This document shows positions 1 to 8,301 of a stretch of 64,000 nt of DNA, piece by piece; position 1 is the first letter of the stretch; every line of letters begins with the position of its first letter. A program made the translations under genes and the position numbers. The notes under the pieces were generated by a model. It ran no database searches and was not told where the DNA came from. It was given only the letters and a program-made list of their open reading frames with translations. Source of the DNA: WHSW01 sp963767475 (GTDB lineage: Bacteria > Actinomycetota > Thermoleophilia > Solirubrobacterales > 70-9); the NCBI GenBank assembly GCA_963767475.1, contig CAVYEI010000002.1:1116001-1180000 (forward strand), written 5' to 3'.

Positions 1-2
1 AC

Positions 3-362
3 GTCGGGCCCTCCGACTACGTCCCCTGGCTCACCGACCGCAAGTGGGCCCACATCCGGCTCGAGGGCAAGTCGTTCGGCGATGTGCCGCTGACGGTCGA
101 GCTGAAGCTCGAGGTCTGGGACTCGCCGAACTCCGCCGGCGTCGTCATCGACGCGGTGCGGCTGATCAAGCTGGCGCTCAACAACGGCATCGCCGGCCAG
201 CTCGACGGTCCCTCCAGCTACCTGATGAAGTCACCGCACAGCCAGCGTCCCGACGACCTGGCGCGGCTGCAGACCGAGGAGTTCATCGCCGAGCACGCGC
301 GTACGCCCGATGCCGCCGAGCGCGCCAAGGTCGCCGCCGAGGAGGCGAAGGCCGAGGCCTAG
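3..362 (+). CDS. ino1: Inositol-3-phosphate synthase, C-terminal part
   Basis: This is the 3' end of a gene entering from the left edge (about 119 residues visible). The segment reads GPSDYVPWLTDRKWAHIRLEG, then LKLEVWDSPNSAGVVIDAVR and KLALNNGIAGQLDGPS, which is the C-terminal signature of actinobacterial myo-inositol-1-phosphate synthases. The enzyme converts glucose-6-phosphate to inositol-3-phosphate, feeding phosphatidylinositol and mycothiol synthesis. The C-terminus is an Ala/Glu/Lys-rich tail. Its TAG stop overlaps the stop of the convergent LuxR gene in the tetranucleotide CTAG. The family assignment is firm; the start lies outside the window. Confidence 0.9.
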   Translation, partial: VGPSDYVPWLTDRKWAHIRLEGKSFGDVPLTVELKLEVWDSPNSAGVVIDAVRLIKLALNNGIAGQLDGPSSYLMKSPHSQRPDDLARLQTEEFIAEHARTPDAAERAKVAAEEAKAEA

Positions 363-3229
363 GGCTCCGCTGCCGCGCTCTTGACGAGCGCGGCGAGCTG
401 TGTGCGTGAGCTGACGTCGAGCTTGCGGAAGATGCGCCCGAGGTGGCCCTCGACCGTGCGCACGCTGAGGAACAGCGATTCGGCGACCTCCTGATTTCGC
501 TGCCCCGCCGCGACCAACGCGGCGATCTCGGACTCGCGGGCGCTGAGGCCGTGCAGCGCGCCGGACGTCGCGACCGCCGCCCGTTCCGAGCGTGGGACCC
601 GCACGCCGAGGCCGCGTAGTTGCGCGGCCGCCTCGTCGGCGTAGTGGCCGGCGCCGACCGCGGCGAGCTCGTCGCGGGCCCGCTCGAGTTCGGCCCGTGC
701 GGTCTCCTCGTCCCCCGATCGCGCCAGCGCCTGGCCGGCGAGCACCCGGGCGCGAGCGGCGTCGATCGGCAGCCCGGCGCGCTCGGAGGCCGCGATCGCG
801 GCCACCGCGCTGCGGGCGGCGAGCTCCGCGTCACCCTGGGCGAGGGCGACGCCCGACCGTGCTCGCAGGGCGTCGGCGGTACGTCCCTCGATCCCCAGCC
901 CGGAGGCGGTTTGCTCGGCGAGCTGCGCCCATTCGTCGGCGAGGTCGGGCCGTTCGAGGTCGAGCTCGGCGCGCGTCAGCAGCTCGAAACCGCGGGCGCG
1001 ATAGCCGCGCTCGATCCGGGGCAGGCCCGGCCCGCCGGTGCGGGCGAGAATCTCCTCGCGGGCCGCGTCGGGATCTCCGGCTGCCAACCTGGCCTCGGCC
1101 AGGTAGCAGGCGGCGGTGGCCGAGAGCGGATCGTCGCCGGCGCCCTCGAGCGCCAGCTCGCCGAGCCGCAGCGCCGCCGGTAGATCACCGCGGATCAGCG
1201 TCGTCCAGCACTGCAACGAGCGCGCCCAGGCGAGAAAAACAGGGTTGCGGGTGAGGATCGAGGCGTCGACCGCCGCCTCGAGCCGGATCGATGCCTCGCC
1301 GAGCCTGCCCTGGGCGATCTGGGCGAAGGCCTGGGTCGTTCGCATCAGCGTCGGCAGGTGACCCTGGCCGACGCCGAGCGCGGCTTCGATCGTCCGGTCG
1401 AGCAGCGCGATCGCAGCGTCGAAGCGCTCCAAGCAGACCGCCCCGAGCGCGGTCCAGGTGTGGGCGTTGAGGTGAGCCGCGAGTTCGCCCTCGTCGAGCG
1501 CCGCGATCAGCACCAGCGCCTCGTCGAGTGTCGTGCGGGCGGAATCGACGTCGTCGCGCATGTAGAGGGCGGCGGAGTGCAGGCCGGTCGCCGCGGCGGT
1601 CGTCGGGCCATCCCCACGGCGGGACGCGTCCTCACGCGCGGCGCCGACCCAGGACTCGAAACCCTCCTGATCGCCGGTGAAGAAGGAGTCGGCCGCGAGC
1701 TCGAGCTTCAGCGCCGTCGCGTCCGGCGATCCGGGGTCGTCGAGCGCCTCCAGGGCCGCTTCGAGCTCGCGATGCGCCTCGCCGTGGCGGCCGACGAGCT
1801 GTTTGACCTTCGCCGCCGAGGCGATCACCCTGGCGCGCAGCTCTGGGTTGTCCGGCGGAAGCAGGCCGAGGACCTGATCGAGATCCCGCAGGCTGTCGTC
1901 GTAGCGACCGCAGGCCGCCAGGGCACGCGCTCGAGGTGCGAGCAGCCCGAGGCGACGACCCGAGTCGCCTTCCGGCACCAGCCGCAGGGCGGCCTCGTAC
2001 CAGTCCGCGGCCGCCGCCGGAGCGCGCGCCGACGCCGCCTCGCCGGCCTCGGTCAGGACCGCGATCGCCGCCTCGTCGCCGGGGAGCGCCGAGCGCTCGA
2101 CGTGCGGGGCGCGCGTGCCGGCGGTGGCGCCCCGCTCGGTCAGCATCGCGGCGACGCGAGCGTGGGCTCCGAGCCGCCATCCGGCGGGAGCAGCCGCGTA
2201 TACGGCCTGGCGTACGATCGGGTGGCGGAAGCGAAACCTCCTCGGGACCGGGTCCGGGCGCACGAGGTCACGGGCGAGCAGTTCGTCGAGGGCCGGGAGG
2301 GCGGCGGCGTCGTCGACGTCGGCGGCGCGTGCCGCGAGCTCGGGATCGAAGCCCTCGCCCGCCACCGCTGCGCCTCGCAGCAGCAGCGCCGCCGGCTCGC
2401 CGAGCCGAGCGAGCTCGCCCTCGATCGACGAGCTGACGCCGGCCGGTACGTCGGCGAGCGCGTCGGCGCCGGCTTCCGCGGCCGCCTCGGCCGGCTGCCA
2501 GCCGCGTGCCAGCTGCTCGAGGTAGAAAGGGTTGCCGCCGGACTGGCGCAGGATGTCGACGGTCGCCTCGTCGCCGAGGCCGGCGACGAGCTCGCGCGCG
2601 GATCCTTCGTCGAGGGGCTGGAGCCGGAGGCGCTCGGCGTCGGCGAGCTCGGTGACCACGCGCTCCGGCGCCTCGGCGCTGCGATAGCCGATCGCGATCA
2701 GCACCGGCGCCCGCGGCCGGTGGCGGATCAGATGCGAGGCCAGCTCGAGCGAGGCCGCGTCTGCCCAGTGGGCGTCATCGATGGTCAGTAGCAGCGGGCG
2801 CTGGGAGGCGAGCCCCTCGAGCATGCCGCGGACGGCGTGATGGGAGCGGTAGCGCTCCTCCTGGACCGCGGTTCCGGCATCCTCGGCGAGCTCCGCGAGC
2901 GAAGGGAAGATGCGCGCGAGCTCGCCGCGGCCCTCGGCATCGGCCGGCTTCAGCGAGCGTGGGTTGACCGAGGCGAGGTAGTCGTCGAGCGCGTCGAGGA
3001 AGGGCGCGAACGGAACCGAGAGCTCGCCCTCGCTCGCCCTGCCCTCGAGGACGAGGAAGTGGCGCTCCTCGGCCTCCGTCGCGAGCTCGGCCAGCAGCCG
3101 TGTCTTGCCGATCCCCGGCTCGCCCTCGACCCCGAGCACGGTTCCGCTCTCGAGCCCGTCGAGCGCAGCCCGCATTCGAGCGAGCTCCGCCTCGCGACCG
3201 ACCATCCGTGCCTTGCGACTCGCATCCAC
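359..3229 (-). CDS. Large ATP-binding LuxR-family (LAL) transcriptional regulator
   Basis: A 956-residue protein with the LAL layout. An N-terminal AAA/STAND ATPase has Walker A GEPGIGKT near residue 40 and a Walker B-like LLLTIDDAHWAD near residue 150. A long helical TPR-like middle region follows. The C-terminal LuxR helix-turn-helix (LSARESEIAALVAAG, then VRTVEGHLGRIFRKLDV) occupies the last 65 residues. LAL proteins bind ATP and usually activate catabolic or secondary-metabolic genes; the target is not evident here. The GTG at 3229 gives the longest reading and an ATG at 3205 (MVGREAEL) also fits. It is convergent with the inositol synthase gene and shares CTAG with it. Confidence 0.9.
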   Translation of the reverse strand: MDASRKARMVGREAELARMRAALDGLESGTVLGVEGEPGIGKTRLLAELATEAEERHFLVLEGRASEGELSVPFAPFLDALDDYLASVNPRSLKPADAEGRGELARIFPSLAELAEDAGTAVQEERYRSHHAVRGMLEGLASQRPLLLTIDDAHWADAASLELASHLIRHRPRAPVLIAIGYRSAEAPERVVTELADAERLRLQPLDEGSARELVAGLGDEATVDILRQSGGNPFYLEQLARGWQPAEAAAEAGADALADVPAGVSSSIEGELARLGEPAALLLRGAAVAGEGFDPELAARAADVDDAAALPALDELLARDLVRPDPVPRRFRFRHPIVRQAVYAAAPAGWRLGAHARVAAMLTERGATAGTRAPHVERSALPGDEAAIAVLTEAGEAASARAPAAAADWYEAALRLVPEGDSGRRLGLLAPRARALAACGRYDDSLRDLDQVLGLLPPDNPELRARVIASAAKVKQLVGRHGEAHRELEAALEALDDPGSPDATALKLELAADSFFTGDQEGFESWVGAAREDASRRGDGPTTAAATGLHSAALYMRDDVDSARTTLDEALVLIAALDEGELAAHLNAHTWTALGAVCLERFDAAIALLDRTIEAALGVGQGHLPTLMRTTQAFAQIAQGRLGEASIRLEAAVDASILTRNPVFLAWARSLQCWTTLIRGDLPAALRLGELALEGAGDDPLSATAACYLAEARLAAGDPDAAREEILARTGGPGLPRIERGYRARGFELLTRAELDLERPDLADEWAQLAEQTASGLGIEGRTADALRARSGVALAQGDAELAARSAVAAIAASERAGLPIDAARARVLAGQALARSGDEETARAELERARDELAAVGAGHYADEAAAQLRGLGVRVPRSERAAVATSGALHGLSARESEIAALVAAGQRNQEVAESLFLSVRTVEGHLGRIFRKLDVSSRTQLAALVKSAAAEP

Positions 3230-3296
3230 GCGTAAACCCCAAATCAGGTGTTTCCACCTATACCGCTCCGGTGGGAGCGATGCGAGTCTGACATGG

Positions 3297-3554
3297 ATGC
3301 AGTTCGTCCTCAGTCATCGCCACGCGCCTGAGCAGTGCGGCGTCGCGTTCGCCGCCTGGCGCGGCTTCGAGAGCCCGCTGCGGCACTCGTCGGCGCTGGC
3401 GACCTGTGGCGGAGCTCCCGGGCAAGGGAGCGCGGAACACCTGCTGATCTGGACCGTCGACGCCGAGACTGAGGCGGAGGCGATCGCGCTGCTGCCGCCG
3501 TGGCTCGCCGAGCGCACCGAGGTGCGCCTGGTCGGCGAGGTCTCGATTCCCTGA
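3297..3554 (+). CDS. Small conserved-looking protein of unknown function
   Basis: An 85-residue reading frame beginning MQFVLSHRHAPEQC. It contains HLLIWTVDAETEAEAIALLPPWLAERTEV, which looks like a short alpha/beta ferredoxin-like fold in which an acidic helix ends in a leucine/proline-rich segment. The ATG at 3297 lies just downstream of the LuxR gene's divergent start, with no clear ribosome-binding site. I do not recognise a named family. Its compact globular composition and position between two real genes support it being coding, but this is inference. Confidence 0.6.
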   Translation: MQFVLSHRHAPEQCGVAFAAWRGFESPLRHSSALATCGGAPGQGSAEHLLIWTVDAETEAEAIALLPPWLAERTEVRLVGEVSIP

Positions 3555-3601
3555 ACCCGCTGCTCGGGCGCCGCTAGGTCGCTCGCCCGTATCCTGCGCC
3601 G

Positions 3602-5512
3602 GTGGCCGCAGGCGAGCGCCTTACGATCGCGCAGGTGACCCCGCACCCCTGGGGGGCGCGCCACGAGGTCAACGCGTTCGTCGGCCGGGTCTCGGCGGAG
3701 TTGGTCGAGCGCGGGCACCGGGTGGTGATCGCGGCGCCCTCTGATTCGCGGCGCGAGGTTCGCGAGTCGCGCAAGGCGATCGCCGAAGCGCAGGAGAGGC
3801 CGGCTTCGCTGTTCGGTCGCGGCGCGCCCAAGGTGCTGGCGCTGGGCACGGGCATCCCGCTGCCGCGCGGGGCGCGTCCGCGGGCGGCGCCGCTGCCGGT
3901 CGATATCAGCAAGGCGCTCGAGGGCCTGCTCGGCGGCGTCGACTTCGACCTCGTCCACGTCCACGACCCGTTCGCCCCCAGCGTTGCCTCGGCCGCGCTG
4001 CGTCACTCGCGCTCGCTCAACGTCGGCAGCTTCCACGAGCCCTCGGAGCGGATCCTCTCGACCCAGGTGGCGCGGCCGCTGGTCGAGATCTTCCTCGGCC
4101 GCCTCGACGCCCGCACCTCCAGCTGCGGCGCCACCGAGGAGCTGATGGAACGCTTCTTTCCCGGGCACTACGAGCGGGTCGAGCCGGGAGCCGACGCCGG
4201 CGTCGAGCCCTGGTGGCCGGGCGCCGCCGACGCCGACAAGCGGCCGACCCGGATCGTCTTCTGCCTCGACGAGGAGCGCGGAGCCCTGCGGCTGTTCCTG
4301 CGGGCGATTCGCCGGCTCGACCTGGCGGCGAGTGATTGGGAGGCCACGGTTTGGGTCCCCGATTCGACCGAGGTCCGGATCTCACAGCGACTGCGCGAGC
4401 GGGTCCGGGTCGTGCGGGCCCGCGAGAGCTCGGCCGGGGCGCTGATCGCCGCGGCCGACGTGCTCGTCGCCGCTTCCGGCGGCCCGCACCCGGCGCCGAG
4501 CCTTGTCCGCGAGGCGATCGCCTCGAAGACCGTTCCCGTCTGCTCGCAGATCCCGCTCTACAGCGAGCTCACCCGCGATGGCGAGATCGGGCTGCTGTTC
4601 CTGCCCGGCGATGCGATCACGCTCGCCGGGCAGCTCGAACGGCTGCTGGCAAGCGCCTCGTTGCGCCGCGAGCTGGTCGGCAAGGGGCGCGGCGCGGTCC
4701 GCGAGTGGCCGGCGGTCGCCGATCAGGTCGAGCAGATCTACACCCGGATCGCGGCCCGCCGCCACGACCCGCGCGGAAACCCGGAGATCCGCCGCAAGAT
4801 CGTACGCCGGCGGGAGATCCACGTCGACCTGCACATGCACACCGATCATTCCTCCGACTGCGCGACCCCTGTCGAGACGCTGCTCGCGACCGCGCGCGAG
4901 GCGGGCCTGGGGGCGATCGCGATCACCGACCACAACGAGGTCTCGGGCGCCTTCGCCGCCCAGGAGATCGCCGATGACTTCGGGGTCAAGGTGATCGTTT
5001 CCGAGGAGGTGAAGACGGCGGAGCAGGGAGAGGTGATTGGCCTCTTTCTGACCGAGAAGATCGAGCGCGGAATGACGATGGCCGAGACGACCGCCGAGAT
5101 CCACCGCCAGGGAGGGCTGGTCTACGTCCCGCACCCGTTCGACCGCTTGCACTCGGTGCCCGACTACGAGCACCTGCTGGAGATGGTCGAGGAGATCGAC
5201 ATCCTCGAGGTCTTCAACCCGCGCGTCGCCCTGACCGCATTCAATGAGGAGGCGGAGCGGTTTGCGGCCAAGTACAGGATCGTCCCTGGCGCCGGCTCCG
5301 ACAGCCATGTCGCCCAGGGTCTCGGCAGCGTGATGATCCGCGTCCACGACTTCGATGGCCCGCAGGAGTTCCTCGAGGCGATGCGCAACGCCGACATCGT
5401 CCGCAAGCACAAGAACCTGATCTACGTGCAGACGCTGAAGTGGCTGCAGACAGGCGGCGGGCGCGGCGGTAAGCGGGTCAGCGGGCCGCGACAGCGGTCG
5501 AGCAAGCGCTGA
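3602..5512 (+). CDS. Glycosyltransferase family 4 domain fused to a PHP-type phosphoesterase domain
   Basis: A 636-residue two-domain protein starting at GTG. Residues 1-390 form a GT4-like domain: IAQVTPHPWGARHEVNAFV with a glycine-poor donor loop, HVHDPFAPS, then a C-terminal Rossmann half with LVREAIASKTVPV. From about residue 400 comes a PHP domain with metal-binding motifs VDLHMHTDHSSD (DxHxH), AITDHNEV, YVPHPFDR and GAGSDSHV. PHP domains hydrolyse phosphoester bonds with two or three metals. The combination suggests sugar transfer coupled to phosphate removal, or a PHP enzyme with a sensing GT domain. A strong hairpin terminator follows. Each domain is certain; the joint function is unknown. 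Confidence 0.85.
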   Translation: MAAGERLTIAQVTPHPWGARHEVNAFVGRVSAELVERGHRVVIAAPSDSRREVRESRKAIAEAQERPASLFGRGAPKVLALGTGIPLPRGARPRAAPLPVDISKALEGLLGGVDFDLVHVHDPFAPSVASAALRHSRSLNVGSFHEPSERILSTQVARPLVEIFLGRLDARTSSCGATEELMERFFPGHYERVEPGADAGVEPWWPGAADADKRPTRIVFCLDEERGALRLFLRAIRRLDLAASDWEATVWVPDSTEVRISQRLRERVRVVRARESSAGALIAAADVLVAASGGPHPAPSLVREAIASKTVPVCSQIPLYSELTRDGEIGLLFLPGDAITLAGQLERLLASASLRRELVGKGRGAVREWPAVADQVEQIYTRIAARRHDPRGNPEIRRKIVRRREIHVDLHMHTDHSSDCATPVETLLATAREAGLGAIAITDHNEVSGAFAAQEIADDFGVKVIVSEEVKTAEQGEVIGLFLTEKIERGMTMAETTAEIHRQGGLVYVPHPFDRLHSVPDYEHLLEMVEEIDILEVFNPRVALTAFNEEAERFAAKYRIVPGAGSDSHVAQGLGSVMIRVHDFDGPQEFLEAMRNADIVRKHKNLIYVQTLKWLQTGGGRGGKRVSGPRQRSSKR

Positions 5513-5530
5513 CGGCGCCACCAAAGCAGT

Positions 5531-5563
5531 GAGCGGGCCCGCCGGGAGGAGGCGGGCCCGCTC
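5531..5563. terminator. Intrinsic terminator between convergent genes
   Basis: A perfect 13-bp stem (GAGCGGGCCCGCC and its complement) with a 7-base loop lies between the GT-PHP gene and the secreted-protein gene that converge here. On the plus strand it is followed by GCTTTAC, a weak T-run. It probably terminates transcription from the left, and possibly from both sides. Confidence 0.8.
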
Positions 5564-5585
5564 GCTTTACGCCTGACCGCTCGGA

Positions 5586-6743
5586 TCAGCCGACGCTGAT
5601 CTTGCGCTTCACGCTCGTCTCGTTGCCGGCGGCGTCGGTGACGGTGACCCGGAGCTCAGCCTTCAGCGACTGCGCGCCCCGAAGCGCGCTGCGCTTCGGC
5701 TTCAGAGTCAGGTTCCGCTCGCCCGTACCGAGGCCGAGCGACTTCTCGGCCAGCAGCACGCTCGTCTTCGCGCGGGCGAACTCGACGCTGCGCGCCTTGG
5801 CACGGAGGCTGGCGTCGATCGTCGCCTGCTCGTCGGTCGTCAGCTTCAGCTTCAGACCCTTCTTGAACGCCTTCATGTCGAGATCCGAGGCGACGCCCTT
5901 GAGCGTCAGCTCGGGGGCCTTGACGTCCGGCTGCTCCGGCTGGTCTGCGGCAACCGGCTGCGGCTCGCCGTAGATGAAGTCGTCCATGACGACGATGTCC
6001 GCGGGCCCGTCGGCCGGACTGACCGTCGGCGGTGCGACCAGCGCGGCCGTGCCGGTGGTGATCTTCGCCGCCGAGGCTCCGACGCCCGGATCGAGCTTGA
6101 CGCCGAGGAACGAGAGCTGCTCGCTGCCCGGGCTCGCCGGTACGGGCCACACGCCGAGGCTCGCGCCCTTGGCGTCGAGGAGCTCGATCTTCGTCGCTCC
6201 CGCCTGGTCGACGTCGGTGAACACGACCCCGAAGCCGTTCGTCTGCGCCTGGGTGTCGGTCCCCGGGATCACGAACTTGGTCGTGGTGACGTTGCTGCCG
6301 ACCGGGGCGAACAGGCGCTCTGGGGAGAAGGGCGCGAACTCCGCCTCGTAGGTCGGGTTGAGGTTGGTGAACTGGACCTGGTCCGCGTCCGCGTCTGGGT
6401 TGCCGTTGTCATCGTTGTCGTCGGCCGAGACCTGGACACCGAGGCCCGGGGTTGAGAGCAGGGCGCCGCGGGCGCGGAACTGGCCCTCGGGCATGAACGA
6501 CGGCGCCGAGCGATCGTCGGGGACGCCGTCCCAGTTGATCTCGCGGCGGCCGCTCGCGAGCGCCGGGGGGTTGGCCCCGTTGTTGGCGCCGAGCGAGTTG
6601 CGGTAGGAGTCGACCGCGGCCTGGATCGCGGCCGGGTTCGGCCCCGTGGCTTCGGTGACGACGGGAGCGGCGCTGGCCGCCGGCGCCGCGACCGCGGCGG
6701 CTGCGACCGTCGCGGCGAGGATCGTGAATCGCTTGCTGGGCAT
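5586..6743 (-). CDS. Secreted protein of unknown function in the ECF sigma locus
   Basis: A 385-residue protein with a Sec signal peptide (residues 1-26, ending AAPAASAA). The mature part contains REINWDGVPDD, an Asp/Asn-rich stretch (SADDNDDNGNPDADADQ) that may bind calcium, and beta-rich segments (FGVVFTDVDQAGATKIELLDAKG) resembling extracellular lectin-like sandwiches. I cannot name the family. It lies downstream of the anti-sigma gene and has its own promoter matching the one before the anti-sigma gene. It is therefore likely a target of the ECF factor encoded at 7733-8239. The RBS AGGAGG lies just upstream of the ATG. Confidence 0.8.
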   Translation of the reverse strand: MPSKRFTILAATVAAAAVAAPAASAAPVVTEATGPNPAAIQAAVDSYRNSLGANNGANPPALASGRREINWDGVPDDRSAPSFMPEGQFRARGALLSTPGLGVQVSADDNDDNGNPDADADQVQFTNLNPTYEAEFAPFSPERLFAPVGSNVTTTKFVIPGTDTQAQTNGFGVVFTDVDQAGATKIELLDAKGASLGVWPVPASPGSEQLSFLGVKLDPGVGASAAKITTGTAALVAPPTVSPADGPADIVVMDDFIYGEPQPVAADQPEQPDVKAPELTLKGVASDLDMKAFKKGLKLKLTTDEQATIDASLRAKARSVEFARAKTSVLLAEKSLGLGTGERNLTLKPKRSALRGAQSLKAELRVTVTDAAGNETSVKRKISVG

Positions 6744-6779
6744 GCTTCCTCCTGTGGGTTGAGTCCGGATAACAGGAGC

Positions 6780-6808
6780 AAGGACGCGCCTCGCGGGGTT
6801 CTATTCCC
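6780..6808 (-). promoter_or_regulatory. Putative ECF sigma promoter for the secreted-protein gene
   Basis: On the minus strand GGGAATAG is followed by exactly 13 bases and then GCGTCCTT. The same two boxes with the same spacing occur before the anti-sigma gene (7678-7706). GGAAT-type -35 and CGTC-type -10 boxes are typical of ECF sigma factors. The site sits 37-65 bases upstream of the ATG at 6743. Confidence 0.7.
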
Positions 6809-6846
6809 GAGCTGGCGAAGTTTCTTCGGCCGAGCTCGAGCGGGGG

Positions 6847-7659
6847 CTAGAAGGCGACCGCGCCGTCGCCCTTCCAGGCGGCGAGCTCGAGCAGGGTCTC
6901 TTCCTCGACCCCGGCTCCGGCGAGGACGCAGGTGTGGCCGTCGCGCAGCCAGGTGACCGCCTGGTTCCCGTCGGCGGTGAAGGCGTCGAGCTCGACTCCC
7001 TCGACCACGCTGCGCTCCCCGTCGGCCGGCGGGTCGAGCGCCTCGCCGGCGACGATCGTGTAGGCGATCCGGGCGCCGTCGGCGTTCTCGTAGAAGACGG
7101 TGTTCGTGGCGCGACCGTCGAGCTCATCCGAGCGCTCGCCAACGGCGCGCCAGCCGAATTCCTTCTCCCAGTCGGGGTAGGAGAGGCCCTCGAAGTTCGC
7201 TGCCAGCAGTGTGGGCTGGCCTGGGTCCTGCGCCGGGGCTGGCTCGGTGGGAGCGAGCGCGGCGAGCTCGGCGGTGTCGGTCACGGTGGGATCGCTCCCG
7301 GGCAGGGCGACGACTGCGACCGCGATCGCGACCGCGGCCGCGCCGGCAAGCGCCGCGGCCTGCCAGCCCGTCCACCAGCGCGGTGCGCTCGGGCGCGCCG
7401 CCGGCTGCGAGGCTCCGGCGCCGGCAGCTCCGGCCTCGATCCGGTCTCGCAATGTGGCCGGGGCGCGAACCTCGGCGTTCAGCCCGCGGATCGCCGTCAG
7501 CGCGCGCCGCTGGCGCTCGAGCTCGGTGCTGAGCAGCGGCGATTCGCCGATGCGCGCTTCGACGTCCGCTCGCCGTTCAGCCTCGAGCGACCCGTCGGCG
7601 AGCGCCGCGATGTCGCGCAGATCGCCGTCGCTGGGCTGGTTGGGGTCGGGCTCGGTCAT
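6847..7659 (-). CDS. Membrane anti-sigma factor
   Basis: A 270-residue protein starting MTEPDPNQPSDGDL. The N-terminal cytoplasmic part (about 1-95) has the helical anti-sigma layout (LADGSLEAERRADVEARI). It lacks the HxxxCxxC zinc motif of ZAS proteins. A single membrane segment spans about residues 99-120 (WQAAALAGAAAVAIAVAVVAL), and an extracytoplasmic domain of about 150 residues follows. It should hold the ECF factor encoded just upstream and respond to an envelope signal. The start at 7659 is preferred over an in-frame start at 7689 because it follows the promoter and leaves room for a ribosome-binding site (AGAAGAGG). Confidence 0.8.
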   Translation of the reverse strand: MTEPDPNQPSDGDLRDIAALADGSLEAERRADVEARIGESPLLSTELERQRRALTAIRGLNAEVRAPATLRDRIEAGAAGAGASQPAARPSAPRWWTGWQAAALAGAAAVAIAVAVVALPGSDPTVTDTAELAALAPTEPAPAQDPGQPTLLAANFEGLSYPDWEKEFGWRAVGERSDELDGRATNTVFYENADGARIAYTIVAGEALDPPADGERSVVEGVELDAFTADGNQAVTWLRDGHTCVLAGAGVEEETLLELAAWKGDGAVAF

Positions 7660-7677
7660 CGCATATACCTCTTCTGT

Positions 7678-7706
7678 AAGGACGCGCACCAGGCGTTGCT
7701 ATTCCC
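7678..7706 (-). promoter_or_regulatory. Putative ECF sigma promoter for the anti-sigma gene
   Basis: The minus strand carries GGGAATAG, 13 bases, GCGTCCTT, identical in boxes and spacing to the site at 6780-6808. It lies in the 73-base gap between the sigma and anti-sigma genes. This implies autoregulation: the sigma factor drives its own antagonist and the secreted protein downstream. Confidence 0.7.
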
Positions 7707-7732
7707 GTGCGCGACCTCCGCGGCCACCGTAA

Positions 7733-8239
7733 TCATCCCGCCTCACCCGCCGTCAGCGCCTCGGCAACCCGCGATCGCCCGCGCGAGACCCGGCTCATGA
7801 TCGTCCCCTCGGCGACCCCGAGCGCCTTCGCCGCCTCGGCGTAGCTGAGGCCGGCGACGTCGACGGCGGCGACCGCGTCGCGGAAGTCCTCCGGCAGCGA
7901 CGCGACCGCGCCGAGCACCTCGCGCGCTTCGAGCGAGAGCTGCGGATCGGCCACTCCGCTGGCCGAGGCGAGCCTTTCGGGGGCCGTGAGCTCAGCCTCC
8001 TGTGGCCTCGATCCTCGCGCGCGCAGATGGGTGTACCAAGCGTTGCGCAGCGCCCGCAGCAGGTAGCCGAGATCGTCGTCGCGGCGCAGGAATCGCGGCC
8101 GCGCGAGCACCTTCAGATAGGTCTCCTGGACCAGGTCCTCGGCGGTTTCACGCGAGCCGCACATGACCAGGGCGGTCCGATAGAGGCGGTCGATGTGGTC
8201 TCCGGCTGCCTCCGGGTCGAGCTGGTGGGGAGGGATCAC
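7733..8239 (-). CDS. ECF-type RNA polymerase sigma factor
   Basis: A 168-residue protein starting at GTG. Region 2 spans about residues 15-80 (DRLYRTALVMCGSRETAEDLVQETYLKV and the promoter-melting segment). Region 4 spans about 105-160 (LPEDFRDAVAAVDVAGLSYAEAAKALGV, then GTIMSRVSRGR). This is the standard two-domain ECF size. It is followed by its anti-sigma factor and a secreted protein. No copy of the GGGAATAG-13-GCGTCCTT promoter lies in front of the sigma gene itself, so it may be transcribed separately at a basal level. Confidence 0.92.
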   Translation of the reverse strand: MIPPHQLDPEAAGDHIDRLYRTALVMCGSRETAEDLVQETYLKVLARPRFLRRDDDLGYLLRALRNAWYTHLRARGSRPQEAELTAPERLASASGVADPQLSLEAREVLGAVASLPEDFRDAVAAVDVAGLSYAEAAKALGVAEGTIMSRVSRGRSRVAEALTAGEAG

Positions 8240-8301
8240 GTGCCGATGATCTCCGATCGCCCCGGGTCGCGACCGCTCCTATGCTTAACCGGTGTTTCCG
8301 C

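Noticed and set aside
1358..2791. Long plus-strand frame opposite the LuxR gene
   Set aside because: It is the antisense shadow of a firmly identified LAL regulator; Arg/Glu/Gly-rich translation with no family motifs.
3244..3258. Short inverted repeat AGGTG-TTTC-CACCT upstream of the LuxR gene and similar GGTGTTTC strings near 8290 and 9016
   Set aside because: Only five-base arms, and the other copies are not palindromic; one lies between convergent genes. Not enough to call an operator.
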